A stretch of 64,000 nt of DNA from Neisseria cinerea (GTDB lineage: Bacteria; Pseudomonadota; Gammaproteobacteria; Burkholderiales; Neisseriaceae): the NCBI RefSeq assembly GCF_900475315.1, contig NZ_LS483369.1, positions 744,001-808,000 of the forward strand, written 5' to 3'. Positions 37,309 through 50,086 of this stretch are shown here, piece by piece. Both the position numbers and the translations under genes were made by a program. The notes under the pieces were generated by a model. The model did no database searches. It saw only the letters and a program-made list of their open reading frames with translations, and had not been told where the DNA came from. Within the stretch, counting starts at the first letter, position 1, and the number at the start of each line of letters is the position of its first letter.

Positions 37309-40300
37309 ATGACCTATCCGATTCCCAAACCCCGTGAAAAATCCCGTTGGCTCAATCTGTCTCAAGGCTCGCTACCCTTGGCTTTGGCGCGTTATCTGCC
37401 GCATAAGCGGCTCAAAGTCGTGCTGACCCAAGATGCGGAACAGGCGTTGCGCCTTCAGACGGCATGGCGGTTTTTTCGTCCGCATGATACGGCGGTGTTC
37501 CTGCCGGACTGGGAAACGCTGCCTTACGAGCGTTTTTCGCCGCATCAGGATTTGGTGTCGGAGCGCTTGTCGGCATTGTGGCAGATTAAAAGCGGCACTG
37601 CGGATGTGTTGTTCGTACCGGTTGCTACGGCGATGCAGAAGCTGCCGCCTGTGCCGTTTCTGGCAGGGCGCACGTTTTGGCTGAAAACAGGGCAGACTTT
37701 GGATATAGGCCGTCTGAAAACCGATTTGGTGGATGCAGGTTATAACCATGTTTCCCATGTTGTCGCGGCGGGCGAATTTGCCGTGCGCGGCGGTATTGTC
37801 GATTTGTTCCCGATGGGCAGCGAAATGCCGTACCGCATCGATTTGTTTGATGATGAAATCGACAGCATCAAAACCTTCGATACCGAAACGCAACGCACCA
37901 TTTCCCCTGTTTCCGAAATCCGCCTGCTGCCTGCACACGAGTTCCCCACCGACAGCGAGGCGCAAAAAATCTTCCGCAGCCGCTTCCGCGAGGAAGTCGA
38001 TCGCAATCCGAACGATGCGGCTGTGTACAAAGCCGTCAGTAACGGCCATTTCGGTGCGGGCGTGGAATATTATCTGCCGCTGTTTTTTGAAAACGAGTTA
38101 GAAACGCTGTTTGACTATATCGGTGAAGATGCGTTGTTTGTCTCTTTGGGCGATGTTCATGCCGAGGCAAACCGTTTTTGGAGCGACGTCAAATCGCGTT
38201 ACGCCATGGCGCAGGGCGACGAAACCTATCCGCCTTTGCTTCCACAGCATTTGTATCTCCCTGCCGATGTTTTTGCAGGCCGTCTGAAAAATTATGGTCA
38301 GGTGCTGCCCGATGTTTCCGGCAAGGAACACACCCTGCCCGACCTTGCCGTCAACCGCCAATCTGACGAGCCGTTGCAGGCATTGAAGGATTTTCAGACG
38401 ACCTTTGAAGGACGGATTTTGCTGTGCGCCGAAAGTTTGGGACGGCGAGAAACCATGCTCGGTTTCTTGCAGCAAAACGGCTTAAAAGCCAAAAGCGTGT
38501 CCGACTGGCAGGGCTTTTTATCGGCGCATGAGCCGCTGATGATTACAGTGGCGCCGTTAGCTTACGGGTTTAAATTAGAAGATCAAAACATCGGGGTCAT
38601 TACCGAATCCGATCTTTATCAATACGTCGCCCGCTCGCGCAAACATCATCGCAAAAAACACGCCGCCGTTTCAGACGGCCTGTTGCGCGACCTTGCCGAA
38701 ATCAACATCGGCGACCCCGTCGTACACGAAGAACACGGCATCGGGCGCTATATGGGCTTGGTAACGATGGATTTGGGCGGCGAAACCAACGAAATGATGT
38801 TGCTCGAATACGCGGGCGAAGCGCAGCTTTATGTACCTGTTTCACAACTGCATTTAATCAGCCGCTACTCCGGTCAGGCGCATGAAAACGTCGCCCTGCA
38901 CAAGCTCGGCAGCGGCGCGTGGAACAAGGCGAAGCGCAAAGCCGCTGAAAAAGCGCGCGACACCGCCGCAGAGTTGCTCAACCTCTACGCCCAGCGCGCC
39001 GCCCAATCGGGACACAAGTTTGAAATCAACGAACTGGACTATCAGGCGTTTGCCGACGGCTTCGGTTACGAGGAAACCGAAGACCAGGCCGCTGCCATTG
39101 CCGCCGTAATTAAAGATTTGACACAGGCAAAGCCGATGGACCGCCTCGTGTGCGGCGATGTCGGTTTCGGCAAAACTGAAGTCGCCCTGCGCGCCGCGTT
39201 TGTGGCGGTGATGGGCGGCAAACAGGTTGCCGTACTCGCCCCAACCACGCTTTTGGTCGAGCAGCACGCGCAAAATTTCGCCGACCGCTTCGCCGATTTC
39301 CCCGTAAAAGTCGCCAGCCTTTCGCGTTTCAACAACAGCAAAGCCACCAAAGCCGCGCTGGAAGGAATGGCGGACGGCATGGTCGATATCGTTATCGGCA
39401 CGCACAAATTGGTTCAGGACGACATCAAATTCAAAAACTTAGGCTTAGTGATTATCGATGAAGAACACCGCTTCGGCGTGCGCCAGAAAGAGCAGCTCAA
39501 ACGCCTGCGCGCCAATGTCGACATCCTCACCATGACCGCCACGCCGATTCCGCGCACCCTCAGCATGGCGCTCGAAGGTCTTCGCGACTTTTCGCTGATT
39601 ACCACTGCCCCGAGCCGCCGCCTCGCCGTCAAAACCTTTGTCAAACCGTTCAGCGAAGGCAGCGTGCGCGAAGCCGTATTGCGCGAACTCAAACGCGGCG
39701 GGCAGGTATTTTTCCTGCACAATGAAGTGGATACGATTGAAAATATGCGTGAGCGGCTGGAAACCCTGTTGCCCGAAGCCCGCATCGGCGTGGCGCACGG
39801 ACAACTGCGCGAGCGCGAGCTGGAGCAAGTCATGCGCGACTTTTTACAACAAAGATTCAACGTATTGCTCTGTTCCACCATCATCGAAACCGGCATCGAC
39901 ATCCCCAACGCCAACACCATCATCATCAACCGCGCCGACAAATTCGGGCTGGCGCAACTGCACCAGCTTCGCGGGCGCGTCGGCCGCAGCCACCACCAAG
40001 CCTACGCCTACCTGCTCACGCCCGAATACATCACCAAAGACGCAGAAAAACGCCTCGACGCCATCGCGGCGGCAGACGAACTCGGCGCAGGTTTCACCCT
40101 CGCCATGCAGGATTTGGAAATCCGCGGCGCAGGCGAAATCCTCGGCGAAGGACAATCCGGCGAAATGATACAGGTCGGCTTCACGCTCTACACCGAAATG
40201 CTCAAACAAGCCGTGCGCGACATCAAAAAAGGCCGCCAGCCCGACCTCGACGCACCGTTGGGCATCACCACCGAAATCAAACTGCACAGCCCCGCCCTGC

Positions 40301-40737
40301 TGCCCGAAAGCTACTGCCCCGACATCCACGAACGGCTCGTCCTCTACAAACGCCTCGCCGTCTGCGAAACCGTACAGCAAATCAACGCCATACACGAAGA
40401 ACTCGTCGACCGCTTCGGCCTGCCCGAACAACCCGTCAAAACCCTCATCGAAAGCCACCACCTGCGGCTCGCGGCAAAAGAATTGGGTATCGATGCCATT
40501 GATGCGACCAACGAAGCGGTAACGGTAACCTTTGGCAAAAACAATAATGTCGATCCAACCGAAATCATCCTACTGATTCAGAACGACAAAAAATACCGCC
40601 TTGCCGGTGCGGATAAGCTGCGATTTACCGCAGAGATGGAAAATATCGAGGTCAGAATCAACACCGTAAAAAACGTTTTAAAAACCTTGCAAACCAGATG
40701 CCTGCCTAAAGAAAGCCGATACGGCAATGCCGTCTGA
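37309..40737 (+). CDS. mfd: transcription-repair coupling factor Mfd
   Basis: Displaces stalled RNA polymerase and recruits UvrA. It has 1142 aa. The UvrB-like N-terminal module includes FLPDWETLPYERFSPHQDLVSERL; the polymerase-interacting domain begins near 468 (INIGDPVVHEEHGIGRYMG). The RecG-like motor has Walker A GDVGFGKTEVALRAAF, DEEH in VIIDEEHRFGVRQKE, TMTATPIPRTLSMAL and LRGRVGRS. The C-terminal TRCF domain follows. It contains two in-frame AG-type DUS variants, and its last codons and stop are a DUS (AAT GCC GTC TGA). Confidence 0.96.
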   Translation: MTYPIPKPREKSRWLNLSQGSLPLALARYLPHKRLKVVLTQDAEQALRLQTAWRFFRPHDTAVFLPDWETLPYERFSPHQDLVSERLSALWQIKSGTADVLFVPVATAMQKLPPVPFLAGRTFWLKTGQTLDIGRLKTDLVDAGYNHVSHVVAAGEFAVRGGIVDLFPMGSEMPYRIDLFDDEIDSIKTFDTETQRTISPVSEIRLLPAHEFPTDSEAQKIFRSRFREEVDRNPNDAAVYKAVSNGHFGAGVEYYLPLFFENELETLFDYIGEDALFVSLGDVHAEANRFWSDVKSRYAMAQGDETYPPLLPQHLYLPADVFAGRLKNYGQVLPDVSGKEHTLPDLAVNRQSDEPLQALKDFQTTFEGRILLCAESLGRRETMLGFLQQNGLKAKSVSDWQGFLSAHEPLMITVAPLAYGFKLEDQNIGVITESDLYQYVARSRKHHRKKHAAVSDGLLRDLAEINIGDPVVHEEHGIGRYMGLVTMDLGGETNEMMLLEYAGEAQLYVPVSQLHLISRYSGQAHENVALHKLGSGAWNKAKRKAAEKARDTAAELLNLYAQRAAQSGHKFEINELDYQAFADGFGYEETEDQAAAIAAVIKDLTQAKPMDRLVCGDVGFGKTEVALRAAFVAVMGGKQVAVLAPTTLLVEQHAQNFADRFADFPVKVASLSRFNNSKATKAALEGMADGMVDIVIGTHKLVQDDIKFKNLGLVIIDEEHRFGVRQKEQLKRLRANVDILTMTATPIPRTLSMALEGLRDFSLITTAPSRRLAVKTFVKPFSEGSVREAVLRELKRGGQVFFLHNEVDTIENMRERLETLLPEARIGVAHGQLRERELEQVMRDFLQQRFNVLLCSTIIETGIDIPNANTIIINRADKFGLAQLHQLRGRVGRSHHQAYAYLLTPEYITKDAEKRLDAIAAADELGAGFTLAMQDLEIRGAGEILGEGQSGEMIQVGFTLYTEMLKQAVRDIKKGRQPDLDAPLGITTEIKLHSPALLPESYCPDIHERLVLYKRLAVCETVQQINAIHEELVDRFGLPEQPVKTLIESHHLRLAAKELGIDAIDATNEAVTVTFGKNNNVDPTEIILLIQNDKKYRLAGADKLRFTAEMENIEVRINTVKNVLKTLQTRCLPKESRYGNAV

Positions 40738-40863
40738 AACATTGTTTTCCTTGTCTGAAAGCTGCCATTATGAATTTGAAGGAAACTCCACTATAATACG
40801 GCATTCAGATTTTCAGACGGCATCCTGTCCGTCAAACCGCACCAAAACAACAAAAGGAAATAC

Positions 40864-41247
40864 ATGTTCCGTACCATGCTTGGCGGAAAAATCCACCGCG
40901 CCACCGTTACCGAAGCCGATTTGAACTATGTCGGCAGTATTACCGTCGATCAGGACCTGTTAGACGCGGCAGGCATCTACCCCAACGAAAAAGTCGCCAT
41001 CGTCAACAACAACAACGGCGAACGTTTTGAAACCTATACCATTGCAGGGAAACGCGGCAGCGGCGTGATTTGCCTGAACGGTGCTGCGGCCAGGCTGGTA
41101 CAGAAAGGCGATATCGTCATCATCATGTCTTACGTCCAACTCTCCGAACCCGAAATCGCCGCGCATGAACCCAAAGTCGTCTTGGTAGACGGAAACAACA
41201 AAATCCGCGACATCATCTCCTATGAGCCGCCGCACACCGTGCTGTAA
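40864..41247 (+). CDS. panD: aspartate 1-decarboxylase PanD
   Basis: Makes beta-alanine for pantothenate. It has 127 aa and is made as a proenzyme that self-cleaves between Gly24 and Ser25 ([10 protein letters not shown]) to form the pyruvoyl group; both residues are present. [11 protein letters not shown] and GERFETYTI are family motifs. Upstream, TATAAT at 40792-40797 is a likely -10, and a partial DUS lies before the AAAAGGAAAT ribosome site. Confidence 0.95.
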   Translation: MFRTMLGGKIHRATVTEADLNYVGSITVDQDLLDAAGIYPNEKVAIVNNNNGERFETYTIAGKRGSGVICLNGAAARLVQKGDIVIIMSYVQLSEPEIAAHEPKVVLVDGNNKIRDIISYEPPHTVL

Positions 41248-41253
41248 CCCTGA

Positions 41254-42111
<858 letters not shown>

Positions 42112-42132
42112 TACGGACAAACTGCATCCATC

Positions 42133-43904
<1,772 letters not shown>

Positions 43905-43918
43905 AAAAGGTTTAACGT

Positions 43919-44197
43919 ATGAAGTGGGTAACTGTCGTTTTATCCGTCTCACTTGTCTGCTGCCAGTACAGCCTCTGGTTCGGCAAAGGCAGTATCGGAC
44001 GCAACAACAACCTGAAAGATCAAATTGCCGTTCAGGAAGAAAAAAACCAGACACTCGCTTTACGCAATAATTCTCTGGCCGCCGAAGTCTATGATTTAGA
44101 AAACGGCCAAGAAGCCATTTCAGAAATTGCCAGAGTAGAATTAGGCTATATCCAAGACGGTGAAACTTTTTACCGACTCATCAGGCATAACCGGTAA
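43919..44197 (+). CDS. ftsB: cell division protein FtsB
   Basis: Septum protein that forms a coiled-coil complex with FtsL and FtsQ. It has 92 aa: one membrane segment (VTVVLSVSLVCCQYSLWFG, residues ~4-22), a coiled coil (NNNLKDQIAVQEEKNQTLAL) and the conserved end GQEAISEIARVELGYIQDGETFYRLI. It follows eno as usual in proteobacteria. Confidence 0.92.
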   Translation: MKWVTVVLSVSLVCCQYSLWFGKGSIGRNNNLKDQIAVQEEKNQTLALRNNSLAAEVYDLENGQEAISEIARVELGYIQDGETFYRLIRHNR

Positions 44198-44206
44198 TGC
44201 TGTACA

Positions 44207-44238
44207 AAAGCCGTCTGAATCCGTTTCAGACGGCTTTT
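44207..44238. terminator. inverted DUS-core pair between convergent ftsB and the ferredoxin gene
   Basis: AAAAGCCGTCTGAA and TTCAGACGGCTTTT form a 14-bp stem with a 5-base loop; flanking A and T runs make it work both ways. The first base differs from the canonical 12-mer (AGCC rather than TGCC). Confidence 0.82.
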
Positions 44239-44527
44239 ATTTCAAGAAACCGTCAGGTTTCTCCCCGACCTCTCCCTCCAATCCGCAATCCAAACTGATA
44301 TTTTCTTCAACGCAACAGCAACAAGGCAGTATTTCATCCTTACCCAGAAAAGCCAAAGGCGGTACACGATAAGTAACACTCCCCTCCAAAATCTTCAACC
44401 GGCAAGATCCGCAGTATCCGCTGCGACACTGATACTCCACCTTATGACCGGTCCGCTCCAGGCCTTCCAACAAAGTTTCCCCCTCCAACAACTCAAAAAC
44501 CCTATCTCTCGTACTAATGAGTGCCAT
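44237..44527 (-). CDS. plant-type [2Fe-2S] ferredoxin, YfaE-like
   Basis: 96-aa electron carrier. The cluster motif CRSGYCGSCR (C-x4-C-x2-C) is near residue 36, and the fourth Cys is in the unusual run ILPCCCCVEE near 71. In E. coli YfaE maintains the diiron-tyrosyl cofactor of NrdB, and here it lies just after nrdB on the same strand, supporting that role. A start at 44584 would add 19 residues not seen in the family. Confidence 0.85.
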   Translation of the reverse strand: MALISTRDRVFELLEGETLLEGLERTGHKVEYQCRSGYCGSCRLKILEGSVTYRVPPLAFLGKDEILPCCCCVEENISLDCGLEGEVGEKPDGFLK

Positions 44528-44598
44528 CTCTAACCAATCATAAAAATCCAAAACCGATAACAAGCCTAACCCACTATTTTTCATTCCTTATTGAAAAA

Positions 44599-44630
44599 AT
44601 GCCGTCTGAAAAACAAGTTTCAGACGGCAT
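44599..44630 (-). terminator. inverted DUS pair between nrdB and the ferredoxin gene
   Basis: Full DUS pair around an 8-base loop, 32 bases past the nrdB stop; partial termination would set the ratio of nrdB to ferredoxin. Confidence 0.7.
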
Positions 44631-44661
44631 TCCTCCATAAAAAACACATACAGTAAAAAAT

Positions 44662-45816
44662 TTACAGCTCAAAGTCGCCCAAATCGTCCGTACTCACTTC
44701 GGAATCAATCTGTCCGATAAGGTAAGAAGAGATTTCCACTTCCTGAGGCGCAACCTGGACGTTATCCGATGAGAGCCACGCATTAATCCAAGGAATCGGA
44801 TTCTGATTCGCTCCCTCAAATCCGATTGGCAATCCCACCGCCTGCATACGGAGGTTGGTAATATATTCGACGTATTGGGATAAGATTTCTTTGTTTAAGC
44901 CGATCATCGAACCGTCTTTAAACAAATATGCCGCCCATTCTTTTTCCTGCTCCGCCGCTTTTTTGAAGAGTTTGAAACACTCTTCCTGCAATTCCTCGGC
45001 AATTTCCGCCATTTCCGGATCATCGACACCCGAACGCATCAAATTAAGCATATGCTGCGTACTGGTCAGATGCAGCGCTTCGTCACGGGCAATCAGTTTG
45101 ATGATTTTGGCGTTGCCTTCCATCAACTCGCGCTCGGCAAAAGCAAACGAGCAGGCGAATGAAACGTAGAAACGGATGGCTTCCAACACATTAACGCACA
45201 TCAGGCAGAGATAGAGTTTTTTCTTCAACTCGCGCAAAGACACGTTAACGAGCTTGCCGCCGACATTGTGCACCCCTTCGCCCAACAGGTTGTAATACTG
45301 GGTGTATTCGATTAAATCATCATAATAGCAGGCAATGTCTTCGGCGCGGGCGATGATGTATTCGTTTTCAACAATATCATCAAACACGACCGACGGATCA
45401 TTCACAATATTGCGGATGATGTGGGTATAGCTGCGCGAGTGGATGGTTTCGCTAAAGCTCCACGTTTCAATCCAAGTTTCCAACTCAGGAATCGATACCA
45501 ACGGCAGCAAGGCAACATTCGGGCTGCGGCCTTGAATCGAATCGAGCAAGGTTTGGTATTTCAGATTGCTGATGAAAATATGTTTTTCATGTTCGGGCAG
45601 GTTGGCGTAGTCGATACGGTCGCGCGAGACATCGATTTCTTCAGGCCGCCAGAAGAAAGACAATTGTTTTTCAATCAGTTTTTCAAATACTTCGTATTTC
45701 TGCTGGTCATAACGTGCAACATTCACCGGCTGACCGAAAAACATCGGCTCTTTAAGCGCGTCGTTTTTGGTTTTGGGAAAAGTACTGTATGACATGACTA
45801 GGTGTTCGCAGGACAT
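44662..45816 (-). CDS. nrdB: class Ia ribonucleotide reductase beta subunit NrdB
   Basis: Carries the diiron-tyrosyl radical needed for deoxyribonucleotide synthesis. Sequence is very close to E. coli Nrd[21 protein letters not shown] at the start, iron ligand and radical Tyr in [16 protein letters not shown]. The C-terminal ~20 residues are acidic as needed for docking to NrdA. The ATG at 45816 has GAGAG upstream and gives 384 aa; the ATG at 45795 matches the E. coli start (377 aa) but has no clear ribosome site. A 290-base AT-rich gap separates it from nrdA. Confidence 0.96.
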   Translation of the reverse strand: MSCEHLVMSYSTFPKTKNDALKEPMFFGQPVNVARYDQQKYEVFEKLIEKQLSFFWRPEEIDVSRDRIDYANLPEHEKHIFISNLKYQTLLDSIQGRSPNVALLPLVSIPELETWIETWSFSETIHSRSYTHIIRNIVNDPSVVFDDIVENEYIIARAEDIACYYDDLIEYTQYYNLLGEGVHNVGGKLVNVSLRELKKKLYLCLMCVNVLEAIRFYVSFACSFAFAERELMEGNAKIIKLIARDEALHLTSTQHMLNLMRSGVDDPEMAEIAEELQEECFKLFKKAAEQEKEWAAYLFKDGSMIGLNKEILSQYVEYITNLRMQAVGLPIGFEGANQNPIPWINAWLSSDNVQVAPQEVEISSYLIGQIDSEVSTDDLGDFEL

Positions 45817-46106
45817 AACGTCTCTCTTTTTAAAAATTAGTCGACTTTTCTATCAATTTTTAATTCACAATATGAAACATATTGAATTTTATCAATAAAG
45901 TGCCATCCTAAAATAGCGAAGACTAAAGAACACTAATAAATATATAAAATTTATATTCAGCTAAGAATGACCGAATGGCATCCATACTTTTCCTTTTCTG
46001 GAAAATAACAACTTAGCTTCATATAGTAGTAGGTGCTAATTTAAGAAAATCCTTGAAGCCTTCTACTATCTAGAAGCCTTGGATACATTTCAAAAATTAA
46101 CCTGTC
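45817..46106. other. AT-rich gap between nrdA and nrdB with a 17-base palindrome
   Basis: No gene is visible in 290 bases that are much more AT-rich than either neighbour. CAATATG-AAA-CATATTG at 45868-45884 is a perfect inverted repeat shortly upstream of nrdB, possibly an operator. ATAGTAG and CTACTAT further left form a weaker one. The gap may be the scar of an inserted or lost accessory gene. Confidence 0.55.
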
Positions 46107-48386
46107 TTAAATCTTACAAGCCCCACCTGCACAACCGTCATCTTGAATATCGGTCTGTGTATCATCCGCGCCGTCGCGGGTGTTGTGGTAGTACAGGGTT
46201 TTGACGCCGTATTTATAGGCGGTCAACAGGTCTTTCAGCATTTGCTTCATGGAAACCTTATTGCCTTCAAATTTGCCCGGATCGTAGGCGGTATTGGCGG
46301 AAATCGCCTGATCGACGAATTTTTGCATCACGCCGACAAGTTTTAGGTAGCCTTCATTGCTGGGAAGCTGCCACAGGGTTTCGTAAGCATTTTTCAGGGT
46401 CTCAAATTCCGGCACGACTTGCTTCAGGATGCCGTCTTTCGACGCTTTGACCGTTACCAGTCCGCGAGGCGGCTCGATACCGTTGGTGGCGTTCGCGATT
46501 TGCGAACTGGTTTCAGACGGCATGAGTGCGGTTAGAGTAGAGTTACGCAGGCCGTATTTGACGATGTCGGCACGCAGGCTTTCCCAGTCGTAATGCAAAG
46601 GCTCGTTGCACACGGCATCCAAGTCTTTTTTGTAGGTGTCAATAGGCAGTTTACCTTGAGAATAAACGGTTTGGTTGAAGAGCGGACACGCGCCATATTC
46701 TTTGGCAAGGTTTACCGACGCTTTAAGCAGGTAATACTGCATGGCTTCAAAGGTACGGTGGGTTAAGCCGAGTGCGGAATCGTCACTGTAACGGACACCA
46801 TTTTTCGCCAGATAATAAGCATAGTTGATGACGCCTATACCGAGCGAACGGCGGCCCATAGTAGAGGTACGCGCGGCTTCTACCGGATATCCCTGATAAT
46901 CTAAAAGTGCATCGAGTGCTCGAACGGTCAAATCGGCAAGCCCTTCCAACTCGTCCAAATTGTTCAATGCGCCCAAGTTAAAGGCGGACAGTGTACACAG
47001 GGCGATTTCGCCGTTCGGGTCGTTGATATTGTCCAGAGGTTTGGTCGGCAGTGCGATTTCCATGCACAGGTTGGACTGATGCACGGGGGCGACACTCGGA
47101 TCAAACGGGCTGTGCGTATTGCAATGGTCGACGTTTTGAATGTAAATGCGCCCTGTTCCGGCACGCTCCTGCATCAGTGTGGAAAACAGGTCGGCAGCTG
47201 GAATGATGCGCTTGCGTATGTTCGGGTCTTGCTCGTATTTCGTATAGAGCCGTTCAAATTCGTCCTGATCGGCAAAGAACGCCTCGTACAATCCCGGAAC
47301 CTCGTTGGGCGAAAACAGCGTAATATTGCCACCCTTAATTAGACGGGTATACAGCAGGCGGTTGATTTGTACGCCGTAATCAAGCTGGCGGATACGGTTG
47401 TCTTCCACACCGCGGTTGTTTTTCAACACCAGCAGGCTTTCGGCTTCGATGTGCCACAATGGATAGAACAAGGTTGCCGCGCCGCCGCGCACGCCGCCTT
47501 GCGAACAGGATTTGACTGCCGCCTGAAACATTTTGAAAAACGGGATGCAGCCGGTATGCCGAGCTTCGCCGCCCCGGATTTCGCTGTCCAACCCGCGGAT
47601 ACGTCCGGCATTGATGCCGATGCCCGCACGCTGGGAAACGTACTTCACAATCGCGCTGGTGGTGGCGTTGATGGAATCCAGACTGTCGTCGCATTCGATC
47701 AATACACAGCTTGAGAACTGGCGCGTAGGTGTACGCACGCCGCTCATAATCGGGGTCGGCAGCGATACTTTAAATGTTGAAACGGCATCGTAAAACCGTT
47801 TGACATAATCGAGGCGTGTTTCTTTGGGGTATTTGCTGAAAAGGCACATCGCCACCAGAACATATAAAAACTGCGGCGTTTCATAAATCTGGCGGGTAAC
47901 ACGGTTCTGCACCAGATATTTGCCCTCAAGCTGCTTGACGGCGGCATAAGAGAAAGCCATATCGCGACCGTGGTCGATATAGGCGTTAAGTTCGTCAAAC
48001 TCTTCGCGACTGTAGTCTTCGATAATATGACGATCGTATTTGCCCGAATCGGTGAGTTTTTTAACGTGGTCGTAGAGATGGGGCGGTTCAAAATCGCCAT
48101 AGGCTATTTTACGCAGATGGAAAATGGCCAACCGCGCAGCGAGATATTGATAGTCGGGCGTATCCTGCGAAATCAGGTCGGCAGCCGCCTTGATGATGGT
48201 TTCGTGGATGTCGTCGGTGCGGATGCCGTTGTAAAACTGAATATGTGATTTCAACTCGACCTGCGATACAGATACATTTTTCAATCCATCTGCCGCCCAA
48301 GTGACGACACGGTGAATCTTATCCAAATCAATAGGTTCCAATCTGCCGTCCCGTTTGGTTACTTTTAAATCAGTCGGTGTATTCAT
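46107..48386 (-). CDS. nrdA: class Ia ribonucleotide reductase alpha subunit NrdA
   Basis: Catalytic subunit that reduces ribonucleoside diphosphates. It has 759 aa from the ATG at 48386, which has AGAGGAAG upstream; E. coli NrdA is 761. The N-terminal ATP cone (VTKRDGRLEPIDLDKIHRVV), active-site Cys residues in FSSCVLIE, NLCMEIALP and ALCTLSAFN, and the C-terminal swinging pair in DDGCAGGACKI are all present. One in-frame DUS near residue 635 encodes MPSE. Confidence 0.96.
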   Translation of the reverse strand: MNTPTDLKVTKRDGRLEPIDLDKIHRVVTWAADGLKNVSVSQVELKSHIQFYNGIRTDDIHETIIKAAADLISQDTPDYQYLAARLAIFHLRKIAYGDFEPPHLYDHVKKLTDSGKYDRHIIEDYSREEFDELNAYIDHGRDMAFSYAAVKQLEGKYLVQNRVTRQIYETPQFLYVLVAMCLFSKYPKETRLDYVKRFYDAVSTFKVSLPTPIMSGVRTPTRQFSSCVLIECDDSLDSINATTSAIVKYVSQRAGIGINAGRIRGLDSEIRGGEARHTGCIPFFKMFQAAVKSCSQGGVRGGAATLFYPLWHIEAESLLVLKNNRGVEDNRIRQLDYGVQINRLLYTRLIKGGNITLFSPNEVPGLYEAFFADQDEFERLYTKYEQDPNIRKRIIPAADLFSTLMQERAGTGRIYIQNVDHCNTHSPFDPSVAPVHQSNLCMEIALPTKPLDNINDPNGEIALCTLSAFNLGALNNLDELEGLADLTVRALDALLDYQGYPVEAARTSTMGRRSLGIGVINYAYYLAKNGVRYSDDSALGLTHRTFEAMQYYLLKASVNLAKEYGACPLFNQTVYSQGKLPIDTYKKDLDAVCNEPLHYDWESLRADIVKYGLRNSTLTALMPSETSSQIANATNGIEPPRGLVTVKASKDGILKQVVPEFETLKNAYETLWQLPSNEGYLKLVGVMQKFVDQAISANTAYDPGKFEGNKVSMKQMLKDLLTAYKYGVKTLYYHNTRDGADDTQTDIQDDGCAGGACKI

Positions 48387-48860
48387 CACTTCCTCTTTAA
48401 CTCTTGATGCGTAAGACACGGTCTTATTAAATGAATCAATTTGGACAATATAGTGGATTTTTTACGTTTTCTCTAGTCTTGACAATACCTGTATTTTTAA
48501 ATTTCAATCAATGAAAGATAAAACCTGCCTACCGTATTTTTCTATAATATTTGTTTTATCTGATAATTCTTTTTTGACAGAAATCAGGTAAAAAATCCTC
48601 CTGAGTTCTGACTCCTGCTACATGGCGATGAAATAAGGGTTTTTTAAAGAAAGAGGAAATCCTTCAAAATTTCCGCACTATAAATTGTTAAATTTTGCAA
48701 ATTACCATTTTTGCCACACTCGACCATGTACAAAATTCTCCTACCGAGAATATTATGAATTTGAATTTGTACATTCGCTAAAACGTTTAATTAAGTTGAA
48801 AGGTTGCCCCACCCGGCTGCAACCCTATATCGTAGGAAGTCGTAACAGGAAGGAACCATC
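48387..48860. other. AT-rich region between nrdA and a divergent small gene
   Basis: 470 bases with no credible gene. TATAGTGGATT at 48449-48459 matches one end of a Correia element without a partner. Clear NrdR boxes were not found by eye. The promoter regions of nrdA and the small secreted protein must lie here. Confidence 0.5.
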
Positions 48861-49193
48861 ATGACTATACAGAAGATAATTACCATGCTGTTATCTGCAA
48901 TATTGACTGCAGGAACCATGACTGCCGTTGCCGATACTTCCAAACCTTTACACCAGCATAAGCATATAAGACACACCGGCAAACTGGGCAAACCCGCTTT
49001 GCATCCGGAATGTAGAAAATATTTGGAACGTCGTGCCGCATGGTACCGGCTGAAGGGCGACAGGCAAGAATTACGTGAAAACAGAAAGGCAAGCAAAGCA
49101 TTTCGCACCCTGCCTTACACGGAACAAAAAATCCGATGTCAGGCTGCTTATGAGGCTTTCGATGATTTTGACAAAGGCAGATTCAGACGCTGA
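48861..49193 (+). CDS. small secreted (periplasmic) protein, unrecognised
   Basis: 110-aa protein with a signal peptide (IITMLLSAILTAGTMTAVA, cleavage probably before DTSK). The mature part is basic and His-rich at first (LHQHKHIRHTGKLGKP), with helical ERRAAWYRLKGDRQELRENRK and two Cys (HPEC and IRCQ) that could form a disulfide. AGGAAGGAACC precedes the ATG. I recognise no family. Confidence 0.7.
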   Translation: MTIQKIITMLLSAILTAGTMTAVADTSKPLHQHKHIRHTGKLGKPALHPECRKYLERRAAWYRLKGDRQELRENRKASKAFRTLPYTEQKIRCQAAYEAFDDFDKGRFRR

Positions 49194-49223
49194 CCTGTAT
49201 AAAATATATTCCTTATTATGATT

Positions 49224-49991
49224 TCAGACGGCATCATCCAAGTCTCTGACAATGATTGTACGAATACTTTCTTCGATTTTATCCTTTAAGGCATAACGGT
49301 CTTCACTTTCCGCCGCGTCCGACACACAAATAAAATCGACTTTTATCGTCAGTTTTTTCATAGACACAATGCGCCAAAGGCAGGTCGGCAAACCGACATC
49401 GGCATATGACGGACGAGCCGTCCTTTTTCCTGCTTCGTCATAATAACGCAGCGCGACCGCCAAAACCTTTGCCCCCGCATCAATGGCAGATTGGAACAGT
49501 GCGGCCTTAAAAGGCAGAAGCTCCAAGCCCGAAGAAGTCCGTGCTTCAGGAAAAAAACTGACGTTTTGACCTCGTTGCAATGTTGCACAGATGGCGCGGT
49601 TAATCGGTTCGATGTCGCGTCGTGAATTGCGGTTGATAAACACCGTTCCCGCATTCTGCCCCATCTTGCCCAACACAGGCCAGCTTTTGATTTCCTGCTT
49701 GGCGATAAAGCTACTCGGATAAACCGCGCTCATGGCAAAAATATCCAGCCAAGATACATGATTAGCGGCTACTAAGACTCCGTCCAAATGTTCGGGGGCA
49801 GGCTTACCTACCACCAATCCGATATCCAAAGCCGCCAAAGCGCCCTTACCCAACGCTATAACCGCCCGATTGCGCGACTCCGGGCAATCGCCGTCGATAC
49901 TGCGCAGGTTTTTCCCTGTTTTAAACAGCCAAACCGCCAAACGGTACAACCGATGCAGACGTGTAAAAATTGAAGCTCTGCTTGCCGACAT
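49224..49991 (-). CDS. nlaA: 1-acyl-sn-glycerol-3-phosphate acyltransferase NlaA
   Basis: Adds the second acyl chain to lysophosphatidic acid at the inner membrane. It has 255 aa from the ATG at 49991. The catalytic motif NHVSWLD (H-x4-D) is near residue 83 and FPEARTSSG near 155 is the second family motif. Its position next to mutM matches the meningococcal nlaA locus as I recall it. A longer frame begins at 50168 but overlaps mutM. Confidence 0.85.
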   Translation of the reverse strand: MSASRASIFTRLHRLYRLAVWLFKTGKNLRSIDGDCPESRNRAVIALGKGALAALDIGLVVGKPAPEHLDGVLVAANHVSWLDIFAMSAVYPSSFIAKQEIKSWPVLGKMGQNAGTVFINRNSRRDIEPINRAICATLQRGQNVSFFPEARTSSGLELLPFKAALFQSAIDAGAKVLAVALRYYDEAGKRTARPSYADVGLPTCLWRIVSMKKLTIKVDFICVSDAAESEDRYALKDKIEESIRTIIVRDLDDAV

Positions 49992-50086
49992 AATCAATTC
50001 TTTTCCAAAAATAAATACTTGATGTTGGAACACTCGGACAGCATGCCGATAAAATTTAAAATGCCGTCTGAAACCGTTCTTCCGTT

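Noticed and set aside
40787-40797. CCACTATA resembling a Correia end upstream of panD
   Set aside because: No matching partner or internal Correia sequence; better read as part of a TATAAT promoter.
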